Part shown: piece by piece, positions 16,049 to 24,771 of the stretch | How the letters are laid out: every line of letters begins with the position of its first letter | How positions within the stretch are numbered: the stretch's first letter is position 1 | Assembly (NCBI GenBank): GCA_022800815.1 | Contig: JAAWRC010000001.1 | Coordinates: 1-64,000, forward strand | From: Lachnospiraceae bacterium | Lineage (GTDB): Bacteria > Bacillota > Clostridia > Lachnospirales > Lachnospiraceae | Direction: 5' to 3' | DNA length: 64,000 bases | Translations under genes and position numbers: made by a program | Notes under the pieces: generated by a model | Told to the model about the DNA's origin: nothing | Seen by the model: only the letters and a program-made list of their open reading frames with translations | Database searches by the model: none

Positions 16049-18412
16049 TCATGTTCCCATGCAATAATACATATTATAGAGAAAGATCAGGGCGAACCCT
16101 CCGAACAGAAGCTTGACGGTGCGGTTTCCCAGTTTTCGGTCCCGGGCCCGGGGCTCACTCAGCGTCGTCACCAGGAGGGCCATGATTCCCGTGTGGAAAA
16201 ATGCCGTGTCCAGCAGGTTGTGGACGAAGAAGGCGGCGATGCCGGCCTTTGCCCAGGGCTCCGTCTGCTTTTGGAAAACCCGGATCGCACAGAGCAGCAG
16301 GAGCGCCAGGGCGGTCATGCCCAGTTCGGCCCCCACGTGAATCAGGGCGTTGTGGATATACCAGGTGTTGAAATATTTTTCGTCGCCATATAGGTTGTGG
16401 AATCTCCACTGGCCGGGCCCGACACCGAGAATGGGATACCGAAACAGGTAGCCGAGCCCGTTTCGCATCATCTCCAGCCGCTCCGTGAAGGTGTCCAGGG
16501 AACTGGGCCGGGAAAGAACCACGGCGGCCGCCACGAAAAACCCTCCGAGGGCGATCAGGACGGCGGCCTTCGGCCGGGCCTCCAAAAACAGTAGGAACTT
16601 TTTCCAGCATGCGGTCAGGACAAGCGCATAGAGGAACGGGGCCAGACAGCTTGCCGGGACATTTGTTCGGGCGGCGGCGAGATAGAGCAGCAGACCGGTT
16701 CCGATTCCGAGGCTGGCCCTTGCGAGGGTCCGGCAGAGAAGGGAAAAGGCTTCCTGGCCGGAGGTCTCCTTTCTTTTTTTCAGGAAAACCAGGAAGATTC
16801 CGGCGGACATGGCCGCAAAGCTTCCCATGGACAGGGTCATGGCGAGGGCGCACAGAAAAATCGGCTCCAAATGCGGCAGGAAAGAGGACAGGTGGCTTTC
16901 GCATTCCTCCCTCTCCGCCAGACAGTGGGCCAGGGCGAACCAGGCCGACACGCAGAAAATCCCCATGGCGTTGGGATTGGTCAGAACGCCGCCCAGCCTC
17001 CCGGCCTTTCCCCACAGGACGGCCAGGAAGACGAACTGGCCGACGCTGACCGCCGCCATGGCGCCTGCGACGAGGAGGCAGAAGCGTTTCAGGAAACGGA
17101 GCCGCTCCGGCTCAAGGGTCGCCATGAAAAGACAGATGACCGGAAACACGAGCTGCATGGACACATAATAACCGGCTGCAGTGCTTCTGTATATATTAAA
17201 GGCAGAAAGCATGCCCACCAGGCAGTAGAGCAGGAACGGGACGAGGGTTCCGAGGTCCACCTGTGCGGAGCGCCGGAAGAGGCCGACGGCACACAGGCAA
17301 AGCCCGAGGAGGCTGACCGTGAAGGTGTCCCCCACGCCGTTTGCAATCAGGAGGGCAAAGACGGACAGGACGCCCGCCGCAAAAAGGGGGCGGAGCAGGG
17401 AGGCATACCGCTCCGCCGGTTTTTCGAGGAAGCGGCGGGACAGTGCGGAAAGCTCGAGTAACAGGGCGAGATACAAAAGCAGGTTGGGGCGTTGGTCCGT
17501 GATCACGAGGCCGAGCCTCCGTTCCAGAAAAAGATACCATCTGGCGAGGGGAACGTGCCACAAAAAAACGGAGAAGCTGCATGAGCCGAGGGCCCGAAAC
17601 GGAGCGAAGCCGAGAAATCTGACGAGAGGCGCCGCACACAGGGCCAGGCAGACCAGGCTGAGGCAGATCAGGGTCATAACCCATCTTGCGTCTACCGGCA
17701 TGCCCTCGAAGCCGAACAGGCAGATGCCGAGGACGGACGCACCGAAAACGGCGCAGGAGACCGCCGTCAGGAGCCTGGCGTCCGGGGAGGGGCGGAGGAA
17801 CGCCTCGGCGAGAAACGCACCGAGGAAAAAGTTCAGATATCCCTCCCCGCAGGACTGAGAGAGGAAGGGAATGCTTAAGGACAGCCGCATGAAAAGCATT
17901 CCGCAGAGGGCGAAACAGCCGCACAGGGGCAGGTACAGGCGGGGCCGGAAACGGGAGAGGGTGCCGGTCAGGCCGTACAGGACGCAGCAGACCATTAGTA
18001 CGCTCAAAAACCAGGAGGGAAGGTTATAGGGTGAGGTGGAAGCCCCTGCGGGCGGCAGCAGCAGGAAGGTGGCGATCGTTTTTGGCAGGGTGCGCGCCGT
18101 GCCCGGCACAAGCACGGCGCAGAGGTTGGACAGGAAGTACAGGGGATAAAGTCTGAGAAACCGTTTTTTCAAGAAGGAACGGATGCGGAAATCCCCTTCG
18201 AGGAACCGTTCTTTATAGTGAAGGGCCGCAAGCAGGCCGCTCACGAGAAAGAACAGGTAGTTTCCAAAATAACCACCGTAGGCGTAGACGGGGCCCAGCC
18301 ACCCGGAAAAGACAGAGCCAAAAGCCCCGTTGACGTGAAAAAGCACGATTCCCACGCAGAAAATGGCGCGCAGTCCGTCCAGCCCGGGAAGCCGTTTTCC
18401 GATCTCCATCAT
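16049..18412 (-). CDS. Acyltransferase-3 / O-antigen-ligase-like fusion
   Basis: A 787-residue protein with some 20 membrane helices. The N-terminal half (about 5-350) is an acyltransferase-3 (OafA/YrhL) domain, seen in LPGLDGLRAIFCVGIVLFHV with the catalytic-type histidine and in RFLRLYPLYFLSN. The C-terminal half (about 380-787) resembles the Wzy/WaaL O-antigen polymerase-ligase family, with a large loop containing GVGPGQWRFHN and YIHNALIHVGAELGM. Acyltransferase-3 domains O-acylate cell-surface sugars; Wzy/WaaL proteins join glycan chains. Fusion in one chain suggests modification coupled to assembly of a surface polysaccharide, by inference. The start follows AAAGGAGAGG; a second ATG follows directly. 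Confidence 0.82.
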   Translation of the reverse strand: MMEIGKRLPGLDGLRAIFCVGIVLFHVNGAFGSVFSGWLGPVYAYGGYFGNYLFFLVSGLLAALHYKERFLEGDFRIRSFLKKRFLRLYPLYFLSNLCAVLVPGTARTLPKTIATFLLLPPAGASTSPYNLPSWFLSVLMVCCVLYGLTGTLSRFRPRLYLPLCGCFALCGMLFMRLSLSIPFLSQSCGEGYLNFFLGAFLAEAFLRPSPDARLLTAVSCAVFGASVLGICLFGFEGMPVDARWVMTLICLSLVCLALCAAPLVRFLGFAPFRALGSCSFSVFLWHVPLARWYLFLERRLGLVITDQRPNLLLYLALLLELSALSRRFLEKPAERYASLLRPLFAAGVLSVFALLIANGVGDTFTVSLLGLCLCAVGLFRRSAQVDLGTLVPFLLYCLVGMLSAFNIYRSTAAGYYVSMQLVFPVICLFMATLEPERLRFLKRFCLLVAGAMAAVSVGQFVFLAVLWGKAGRLGGVLTNPNAMGIFCVSAWFALAHCLAEREECESHLSSFLPHLEPIFLCALAMTLSMGSFAAMSAGIFLVFLKKRKETSGQEAFSLLCRTLARASLGIGTGLLLYLAAARTNVPASCLAPFLYALVLTACWKKFLLFLEARPKAAVLIALGGFFVAAAVVLSRPSSLDTFTERLEMMRNGLGYLFRYPILGVGPGQWRFHNLYGDEKYFNTWYIHNALIHVGAELGMTALALLLLCAIRVFQKQTEPWAKAGIAAFFVHNLLDTAFFHTGIMALLVTTLSEPRARDRKLGNRTVKLLFGGFALIFLYNMYYCMGT

Positions 18413-18453
18413 GTTTCCTCTCCTTTCGGCGCATTCATACATCTCCATACGGT

Positions 18454-18484
18454 ATATGATTCCATTGTTTCCGGAAAAAGTCAA
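18454..18484 (-). promoter_or_regulatory. Possible promoter of acyltransferase fusion
   Basis: On the minus strand TTGACT (18479-18484) precedes TCATAT (18454-18459) by 19 nt, or AATCAT (18456-18461) by 17 nt. The -35 is good and the -10 uncertain. Confidence 0.4.
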
Positions 18485-18758
18485 GCCAAAAAAGCGGGAC
18501 GGGGAGGCGGAAACCGGACCGCCGGAAAACGCATAAAAAAATCAGGAAAAACCGCCGGTTCTATATTTTTTTGACGCTTTTTTTGACGGGGAGACTGTTA
18601 TACTTATGACAAAGAAAAAACAATACAATATTTATATATAAAAAACATTTATAACATTTATAAACCTGTAAAAATTACCGGAATGCAGTTCTGTTTGTAC
18701 AGCAGATGGACGTTGGCTCTTCCGGCTTTTGTCATAAAATGTTGACGGGGAGCGTGCA
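18485..18758 (+). promoter_or_regulatory. Divergent intergenic region and pilus operon leader
   Basis: This stretch separates the minus-strand acyltransferase from the surface-appendage operon. Two TTGACG boxes (18571-18576, 18583-18588) precede TATACT with an extended TG (18599-18604) and TATGAC (18605-18610). The second TTGACG with TATGAC has a 16-nt spacer. A run of AT-rich sequence (about 18605-18670) follows, unlike its surroundings. The leader is about 150 nt long. No reading frame is convincing. Confidence 0.45.
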
Positions 18759-19217
18759 ATGACAGAAAAAGAATTTCGCAAATTGAGCCGCCGGGAGGTC
18801 CTGCAATTGTTACTGACGCAGGTGAAGGAGGAGAAGGAGCTCCGTCTTCATCTGGAAAAGACGGAGACGAAGCTCAGGGAACTGGAAGAGGGGTATGAAC
18901 GCCTGAAAGCACGCCTGAACAGCAAGGATGCGCAGATACATAAGCTGGCCGGCAGGCTGGACAAAAAGGACCTGCAGATCAAGACGCTGAAGAGGGATCT
19001 GGAGGAGCTCAGGACGGACCGGAAGATCAAGCTGAGGGAGGCGGGATCCATCGCGGAGGCGGCCCTGCGGCTGAACGGGATATTTGAAGCGGCCCAGGCG
19101 GCGGCGGATCAGTATCTGGAAAATATCGAGAGAGTGTGTAAAGGCCGAAATCAGGCCGGCTCTGAACAGAAGGGGGAAGGGGAACCGCTTCCCGAAAGGA
19201 GCCATACATGGGAATAG
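18759..19217 (+). CDS. Coiled-coil protein, pilus operon
   Basis: A 152-residue soluble, highly charged protein. Residues 1-100 are heptad-patterned (for example EKELRLHLEKTETKLRELEEGY), a long coiled coil; the rest is an Ala-rich helix and a polar tail. No signal peptide or membrane segment, so it is cytoplasmic. I know of no defined function. It is the first gene of the appendage operon and overlaps the signal peptidase gene by 10 nt. The start follows GGGGAG. Confidence 0.7.
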   Translation: MTEKEFRKLSRREVLQLLLTQVKEEKELRLHLEKTETKLRELEEGYERLKARLNSKDAQIHKLAGRLDKKDLQIKTLKRDLEELRTDRKIKLREAGSIAEAALRLNGIFEAAQAAADQYLENIERVCKGRNQAGSEQKGEGEPLPERSHTWE

Positions 19218-19783
19218 AAGAGAAGACACTCGGCGAACTGGTCGAAAAGGAGCTGCAGAAGGAGAAGCACAAGCGTTCCCACCGGAGGATCGTGGGTGGG
19301 ACGATCGCCGCACTGATCGTCGTGATGGCGGTCGTGGCGCTGGTGGCGGTGTTTCTCTGCCCGGTCCTGCAGATTTCGGGGGATTCCATGGAGGACACCC
19401 TCCGGGACGGGGACGTCGTCGTCGCCGTGAACGGCGGGGGCTTCCGGGCGGGCGACGTGATTGCGTTTTACTATGGCAACGACATCCTGCTAAAAAGGGT
19501 GATTGCGACATCGGGACAGTGGGTGGACATTGACGAGGACGGAACGGTCTACGTGGATAATCAGCCGGTGGAGGAACCCTATGTCAGCGAGAAAACCCGA
19601 GGGGATTATGATATCGAGCTGCCGTATCAGGTGCCGGAGGGGAAGCTGTTCGTGCTGGGGGATCACAGATCCGTCTCCATAGACAGCCGGAGCCGGGCCG
19701 TCGGCTGCATTGAGAAAAAGATGATAATCGGAAAAATTGTATTCCGTGTCTGGCCGTTATCGGACATGGGGCTTGTAAGGTGA
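19208..19783 (+). CDS. lepB: Signal peptidase I
   Basis: A 191-residue type I signal peptidase of the bacterial Ser/Lys (S26A) class. One N-terminal membrane helix (about 30-52) precedes the catalytic serine in ISGDSMEDTLRDGD and the general-base lysine in DILLKRVIATSG. The C-terminal box GDHRSVSIDSRS is the conserved region E. It removes signal peptides at the outer face of the membrane. Its position between a coiled-coil gene and the giant adhesin suggests service for the appendage proteins. A second, SipW-type peptidase is encoded at the far end of the same operon. Confidence 0.93.
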   Translation: MGIEEKTLGELVEKELQKEKHKRSHRRIVGGTIAALIVVMAVVALVAVFLCPVLQISGDSMEDTLRDGDVVVAVNGGGFRAGDVIAFYYGNDILLKRVIATSGQWVDIDEDGTVYVDNQPVEEPYVSEKTRGDYDIELPYQVPEGKLFVLGDHRSVSIDSRSRAVGCIEKKMIIGKIVFRVWPLSDMGLVR

Positions 19784-19805
19784 ATCTCAGGGAGGAGGAA
19801 AAAAG

Positions 19806-22800
19806 ATGGTATCTTCGGTTTTTAAACAGGCGGCGGAGATGTTGCGCAGACGGAAAAAGAATAAATGGTGGCTGACGGCGTTTCTCTGTCTGGCAGTCGT
19901 GGCGGTGGTGGGCACGATCGCAGTCTTAAAGCCGACCGGCCGGGCCATGACCCGCGGGGAAAAGGTCCTCGTCTGCCAGCATGCGGTCCACCAGCATGCG
20001 GAGAGCTGCTGGGCGGAGGGCGAAAACGGAAAGGAACTGGTCTGCGGCTATGCGGATTTCGTGATCCACCAGCATGCGGAGTCCTGTTATGACGGCGAGG
20101 GAAACCTGGCGTGCCCGCTGCCCGAGGTGGAAGCCCACGTCCATGAGCCGGGCTGTTATGAGGAAGAGCGGGTTCTGATCTGCGGCGTGCTGGACGGCGA
20201 GGGCGGCCATGTCCATGAGGCGGGCTGTTACGGAGAGCCGGAGCGGACTCTGATCTGCGGTCAGGAGGAGGGCGAAGCCCACGCCCATTCCGAGGAGTGT
20301 TACCAGACGGGGGAGGCCCCGTTAATCTGCGGCATGGAAGCGGGGGCCGGCGGCCACGAACATACGGAGGCCTGCTTCCAGGTGAATCAGCGGCTGATCT
20401 GTGAAAAGCCGGAGGCGAGACCTCACATTCACGACGAGAGCTGCTATGAAAAGGATGAAAATCAAAACGAAATTCGGGTCTGCGGTCTTTTGCAGGTGGA
20501 GGAGCACGTTCACAGGGACGACTGCTTCCAGGCGGTGGAGGAGGAGTCCACGGACGCTGCCGTAACCGAGGCGGAGAGCGTTTCGGAGACGGAAACGGCA
20601 GCAGAGACGGAGAGCGCCGCCGAGACGGAGACTGCGGAGGCGGAAAGCGCAGATGCGGCCGAGAAGCCGGTTTACGTCTGCGGCAAAGAGGAGCATGCCC
20701 ACGATGAGGCCTGCCGTGACGAAAACGGCGAGCTGACCTGCGGTCTGGAAGAGCATGTCCATGACGAAAGCTGCCTGGCGGAGGAAGAGCAAGAATACGT
20801 GTGCGGACTGGAGGAGCACGCTCACGGCGAAGAGTGTTATGACGAGAACGGCGGGTTGATTTGCGGACTGGAGGAGCATGTCCACGGCGAAGGATGCCTG
20901 GCGGCCCCCGAGATGATTACCCAGACCTGGGGGAGCGAGAAGTACGTGATCACGGCTGCGTACACGGCCGCAGCCGGACTTCCGGAGAATGCGCTTCTCC
21001 AGGTGGAGGAGATCACGGCCCAGAGCGACCCGGAGAGATATGCCCAGAGGGAGGCCGAGGCGAAAGAGCTTCTGGAGGAAGCCCTGAGCGTGAGGGGCCT
21101 GTTTAAAATCGGGTTTTACGTGGACGGAGAAGAGGTGGAGCCGCAAGACAAGGTGACCGTGACGATCCAGTTCCTGGACGAGGACGGCTATGCGGAGGGA
21201 GAACCGATCCGGATCATCCATTTTGCGGAGGAAGCGACGGAGCTTCTCGAGGCCACCGAGATCAATGGCGAGGGAGCCACCAGCTTTGATGCGAAGTCCT
21301 TTTCGGAATACATGGCGGCCGGGGTTCCGGACCCGGAACATGTAAAAAGCGCCGAGGAGTTAAAAAGCCTTGCGGAGGCCCATACGGGAGATGCGGAACC
21401 GCTTACCCTGACGTTGGAAAATGACATCGTTTTTACCGGATACGAGGGAAGAAATCCGCCGACTGATGCGACTGATCTGCCCGTGGCCATCACGCCGCAG
21501 CAGAACGCAAAAATCGTGTTGGACTTAAACGGCCATACGATCACGGTCGACTGTGACTGGAGCCTGTTCAACGTAACAGATACGTCTTCTCTCGTTATTA
21601 AGGACAGCACCTGGGACCCGGCAAACGACGTCAGGGATTCCGGGAAGGCATGGAACGAGTATGGATGGAAGAAGGACGGGGGAAGCTATGCCAATGGCAC
21701 GCTGACCTACTACGAGATCGACTCTTCCCCGTCCGGTGCGGGCACGGCGGAAACGCTCTACACCCATACGGTTCAGGCCGGGGGCAAGATTATCAGCGGA
21801 ACAAATCTGAAGGGGCAGAATGCGCTCATCTCTGTCAAGAATGGAACCCTGACCCTGGAAAGCGGCATGCTGAACGGCGACGGGAAGACCAGGGCCGTTC
21901 TGTTGAACGATGGGGCGGAGTTTAATGAACTAAATTTAAGCGGGGGATATATCTGTAGCTGTGCGTCGGGAGTCGTTGAAAACTCCTGGAGTGCTGGCAA
22001 GCATCACATGTACGGCGGGGCGGTTCTCGCCTATGAAAACACGACGATCAACCTGACGGGGACCGTGCTGGCGGGCAACCACACCCTTTACAGCGGGACC
22101 ACGGAAGGATATGGAAGCGGCGGTGCGATCGCCATGCTGGGCAGAGGCACTTTCAACATGTCCGGCGGCATGATCACCGGGAACGAGTCCAGCACCTACG
22201 GCAAGGGAGGAGGCCTTTACACTTGGGACGGCGTGACGGTCAACCTGTCCGGCGGGAACATCTGCAACAATAATGACCCTTTCCGGGAGCCGGCGGTTGC
22301 ATGGGTTTCGTATACGCAGTACAACAAAACAAAATATGGCTATAAGGACAGGATTGACGAATACGGACAGCATGACGGCGGCGGCGGGATCCTGATCGGG
22401 AGCGGCTGCACGCTGAACATGCGGGGCGGAAAGATCGTGGGGAACACCGGTGCGGCGGGCGGCGGGATCCAGACAACCACGAAGGGCGCCACCTCCCTGT
22501 ACATCAGCGGCGGCACCGTCGCCCGGAACCTGGCCGAGAAGCACGAGGGCGGCGGCATCGTGACAGTGGGTGAAAGGGGATATGCGCAGATCATCACGGA
22601 CACGGCCGGTCCCGTCTACATTACCAACAACAAGACGGCGACGGAGCTGGACTGGGGCGGCGGGGCCATGTTCTGCGGGGAACAGGCCCATCTGATCGTG
22701 CAGAACGCACTGGTCACGGACAACGTCGCAGAGGGCTTTGGCGGCGGCATCGGCGGCTGCTCCAATGCGGCGATCTACAATAACACGAGCCCAGTCGCTC

Positions 22801-24740
22801 TGAGCCGGGGGACGGCGGTCTATGGCAACACTGCAAATGGAGGGAACGCCACTCCCAACGGCGTGCTGGTGTCGACGGGGAACAGTCAGATCTATAGCGG
22901 ATCTTACAGCGGACGGGGCCAAGACCGGCGGTTCGCCATGAATGATGGGACTTTTTTGACTCATGGATATGCGGACTATTACTGTGAGCAGTACAGCACG
23001 GTCAGTAACCTGATGCTGGGGGGCGGCTTTTCCAACTGGGAGGGCAGCTATAACGATTCTGCAAACGACGAGGCGGCGGACAGCATAGGTCAAACCAAGG
23101 CGTACGTCTTCGAGAAAGATAAGGACGACGCTTTATCCTCCAGAAGCCGCATGGGTCTGACGGCGTACCCCAGTGCTGACTCAAAGGCGAAGGCACAGGC
23201 GTCCGTGTTCATCAGCGGAAACTATTCAAACATGCACGGCGGCGGCATCCAGTGCAACGGCTTCCTGGTCATGGGCGAGTATAAGAATATTGACCTGTTC
23301 GTCGACCTGCAGCTGGCGGCGACGAAGCAGCTTTTTGGGGCGGACGGCACGCAGAGTGCGCTGAAGGGTGATGACTATTCCTTCGGGCTGTACCGGTACG
23401 TGAACGGGACGGAAACCCTCTGCGGCACGGCGCAGAATGATGCGTCCGGAGCCATCTCCTTTGAAAACCAGAGGTTCACCGGGAGCCTGGCGGAGGGGGA
23501 CTCCGAGGTTCAGTTCTTGGTCCGGGAGCTGGAGGACGGCCTTCCCGGAAACGTGCTTCGGGATTCCGCGGAGTATCTGGTGACCGTCACGGTGACGGGA
23601 AGCAAACAGGAGAACGTGGCGGACAATGGCACGACATATCATATACAAAAATATGCGATAAAGAAGGTGGAGGTCCAGAGCCGTCCGGGAAGCGGGAAGG
23701 CGTGGAGCGCAAGGCAGCCCTTGACTGCGGATACGGATCCTTCCGGCTCCAGGGTCTACTCCCTGCCCGCAGGTGACGCAGGCGCAAGCTTCACCAACAA
23801 TGGAATTGTGAGAAAGAACATCGCAGTGGAAAAGACGTGGACGGAGGGAACCGCCACCAATGCGGCGAAGGCCAAAGTGGCTTCCGTCACCGTGGAGCTT
23901 TTGAGAAGGGAAGCGGGCAGCGAGGACTGGACCGTACATGACACGCAGGAGCTGAAGGAGTCGAACGGCTGGCGCCATGAGTGGCAGAATCTCGTGGTGC
24001 AGGGGACGGAGACAGGCGGAAAGGTCTGGGAGTATAGGGTGAGGGAGACGAAGGTGACCTTTACGGACAATACCTCAGAGACCTTTGCGGACGACGGGAC
24101 TTCTAAGTCCTTCAAGGGAATCATCAGTTCGTCCGACACCCAGTCCGGGACGGAGACCTACACGATCACCAACACGCACGTGGACGATCTCAGGTACAGC
24201 CTGCGGCTTTTCAAGACGGGACAGGATGAGAACAAGAAACCCACCAACGACGGAAATGGATTGTCGGGAGCGGAATTCGCACTTCGTCTGCAGGGCGGAA
24301 GCCAGGATCTGAACTTTATCGGCAGCGACGGAGTCTACGTCTATGCGGAGGATCTGGAGTATGAAAAACCGGAATATGCGGATAAAAAGACGACGACGCT
24401 CGTGACGGATTCGTCGGGCTATATTTTGATCAACAATCTCCCCGTGGGAACCTATCAGTTCACGGAGACGAAGGCCCCCATGGGTTATTCGCCCAACAAA
24501 AATATAGAGCCCATTGAGATAAAGGCGTCGACCATGACGGAGGAGGTTGATCAGGGGAGCGGCGGAAAGATCAAGGTGGCGACAATCTCTGTCGTGGACG
24601 ATCTTTACTATTACCAGATCCCCGAATCCGGCGGTGCGGGCACGGCACGCCACACGGCGGCGGGCGTCACGCTGCTTTTGCTGGCACTTGGTATTGCTTG
24701 CTTCCGCCTGAGAAAAAAAGGCGGAGAGAGAAATATATAA
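19806..24740 (+). CDS. Giant Cys/His-repeat surface adhesin, probable pilus tip
   Basis: A 1644-residue exported protein. Signal/membrane helix about 20-42. Residues about 50-375 hold twelve repeats of the form C-G...H-x-H-x3-C (for example LICGLEEHVHGEGC), interrupted by a Glu/Thr/Ala-rich linker. About 540-1060 looks like a parallel beta-helix with Gly-Gly-Gly turns (GGAIAMLGRGTFNMSGGMI). Then come Cna-B/SpaA-type domains (VEKTWTEG near 1340, SLRLFKTGQ near 1460) and a C-terminal sorting signal IPESGG, hydrophobic helix and KKGGER tail. Spacing of Cys and His suggests metal binding or disulfide knots, unproven. It precedes the major pilin and sortase, the usual place of a tip adhesin. Confidence 0.85.
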   Translation: MVSSVFKQAAEMLRRRKKNKWWLTAFLCLAVVAVVGTIAVLKPTGRAMTRGEKVLVCQHAVHQHAESCWAEGENGKELVCGYADFVIHQHAESCYDGEGNLACPLPEVEAHVHEPGCYEEERVLICGVLDGEGGHVHEAGCYGEPERTLICGQEEGEAHAHSEECYQTGEAPLICGMEAGAGGHEHTEACFQVNQRLICEKPEARPHIHDESCYEKDENQNEIRVCGLLQVEEHVHRDDCFQAVEEESTDAAVTEAESVSETETAAETESAAETETAEAESADAAEKPVYVCGKEEHAHDEACRDENGELTCGLEEHVHDESCLAEEEQEYVCGLEEHAHGEECYDENGGLICGLEEHVHGEGCLAAPEMITQTWGSEKYVITAAYTAAAGLPENALLQVEEITAQSDPERYAQREAEAKELLEEALSVRGLFKIGFYVDGEEVEPQDKVTVTIQFLDEDGYAEGEPIRIIHFAEEATELLEATEINGEGATSFDAKSFSEYMAAGVPDPEHVKSAEELKSLAEAHTGDAEPLTLTLENDIVFTGYEGRNPPTDATDLPVAITPQQNAKIVLDLNGHTITVDCDWSLFNVTDTSSLVIKDSTWDPANDVRDSGKAWNEYGWKKDGGSYANGTLTYYEIDSSPSGAGTAETLYTHTVQAGGKIISGTNLKGQNALISVKNGTLTLESGMLNGDGKTRAVLLNDGAEFNELNLSGGYICSCASGVVENSWSAGKHHMYGGAVLAYENTTINLTGTVLAGNHTLYSGTTEGYGSGGAIAMLGRGTFNMSGGMITGNESSTYGKGGGLYTWDGVTVNLSGGNICNNNDPFREPAVAWVSYTQYNKTKYGYKDRIDEYGQHDGGGGILIGSGCTLNMRGGKIVGNTGAAGGGIQTTTKGATSLYISGGTVARNLAEKHEGGGIVTVGERGYAQIITDTAGPVYITNNKTATELDWGGGAMFCGEQAHLIVQNALVTDNVAEGFGGGIGGCSNAAIYNNTSPVALSRGTAVYGNTANGGNATPNGVLVSTGNSQIYSGSYSGRGQDRRFAMNDGTFLTHGYADYYCEQYSTVSNLMLGGGFSNWEGSYNDSANDEAADSIGQTKAYVFEKDKDDALSSRSRMGLTAYPSADSKAKAQASVFISGNYSNMHGGGIQCNGFLVMGEYKNIDLFVDLQLAATKQLFGADGTQSALKGDDYSFGLYRYVNGTETLCGTAQNDASGAISFENQRFTGSLAEGDSEVQFLVRELEDGLPGNVLRDSAEYLVTVTVTGSKQENVADNGTTYHIQKYAIKKVEVQSRPGSGKAWSARQPLTADTDPSGSRVYSLPAGDAGASFTNNGIVRKNIAVEKTWTEGTATNAAKAKVASVTVELLRREAGSEDWTVHDTQELKESNGWRHEWQNLVVQGTETGGKVWEYRVRETKVTFTDNTSETFADDGTSKSFKGIISSSDTQSGTETYTITNTHVDDLRYSLRLFKTGQDENKKPTNDGNGLSGAEFALRLQGGSQDLNFIGSDGVYVYAEDLEYEKPEYADKKTTTLVTDSSGYILINNLPVGTYQFTETKAPMGYSPNKNIEPIEIKASTMTEEVDQGSGGKIKVATISVVDDLYYYQIPESGGAGTARHTAAGVTLLLLALGIACFRLRKKGGERNI

Positions 24741-24771
24741 TCCTTTGGGAATCAGGAAAGGAGAGGGAAGT

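Noticed and set aside
20322..23978. Several long minus-strand frames inside the adhesin gene
   Set aside because: Shadows of the repetitive adhesin; translations lack any domain.
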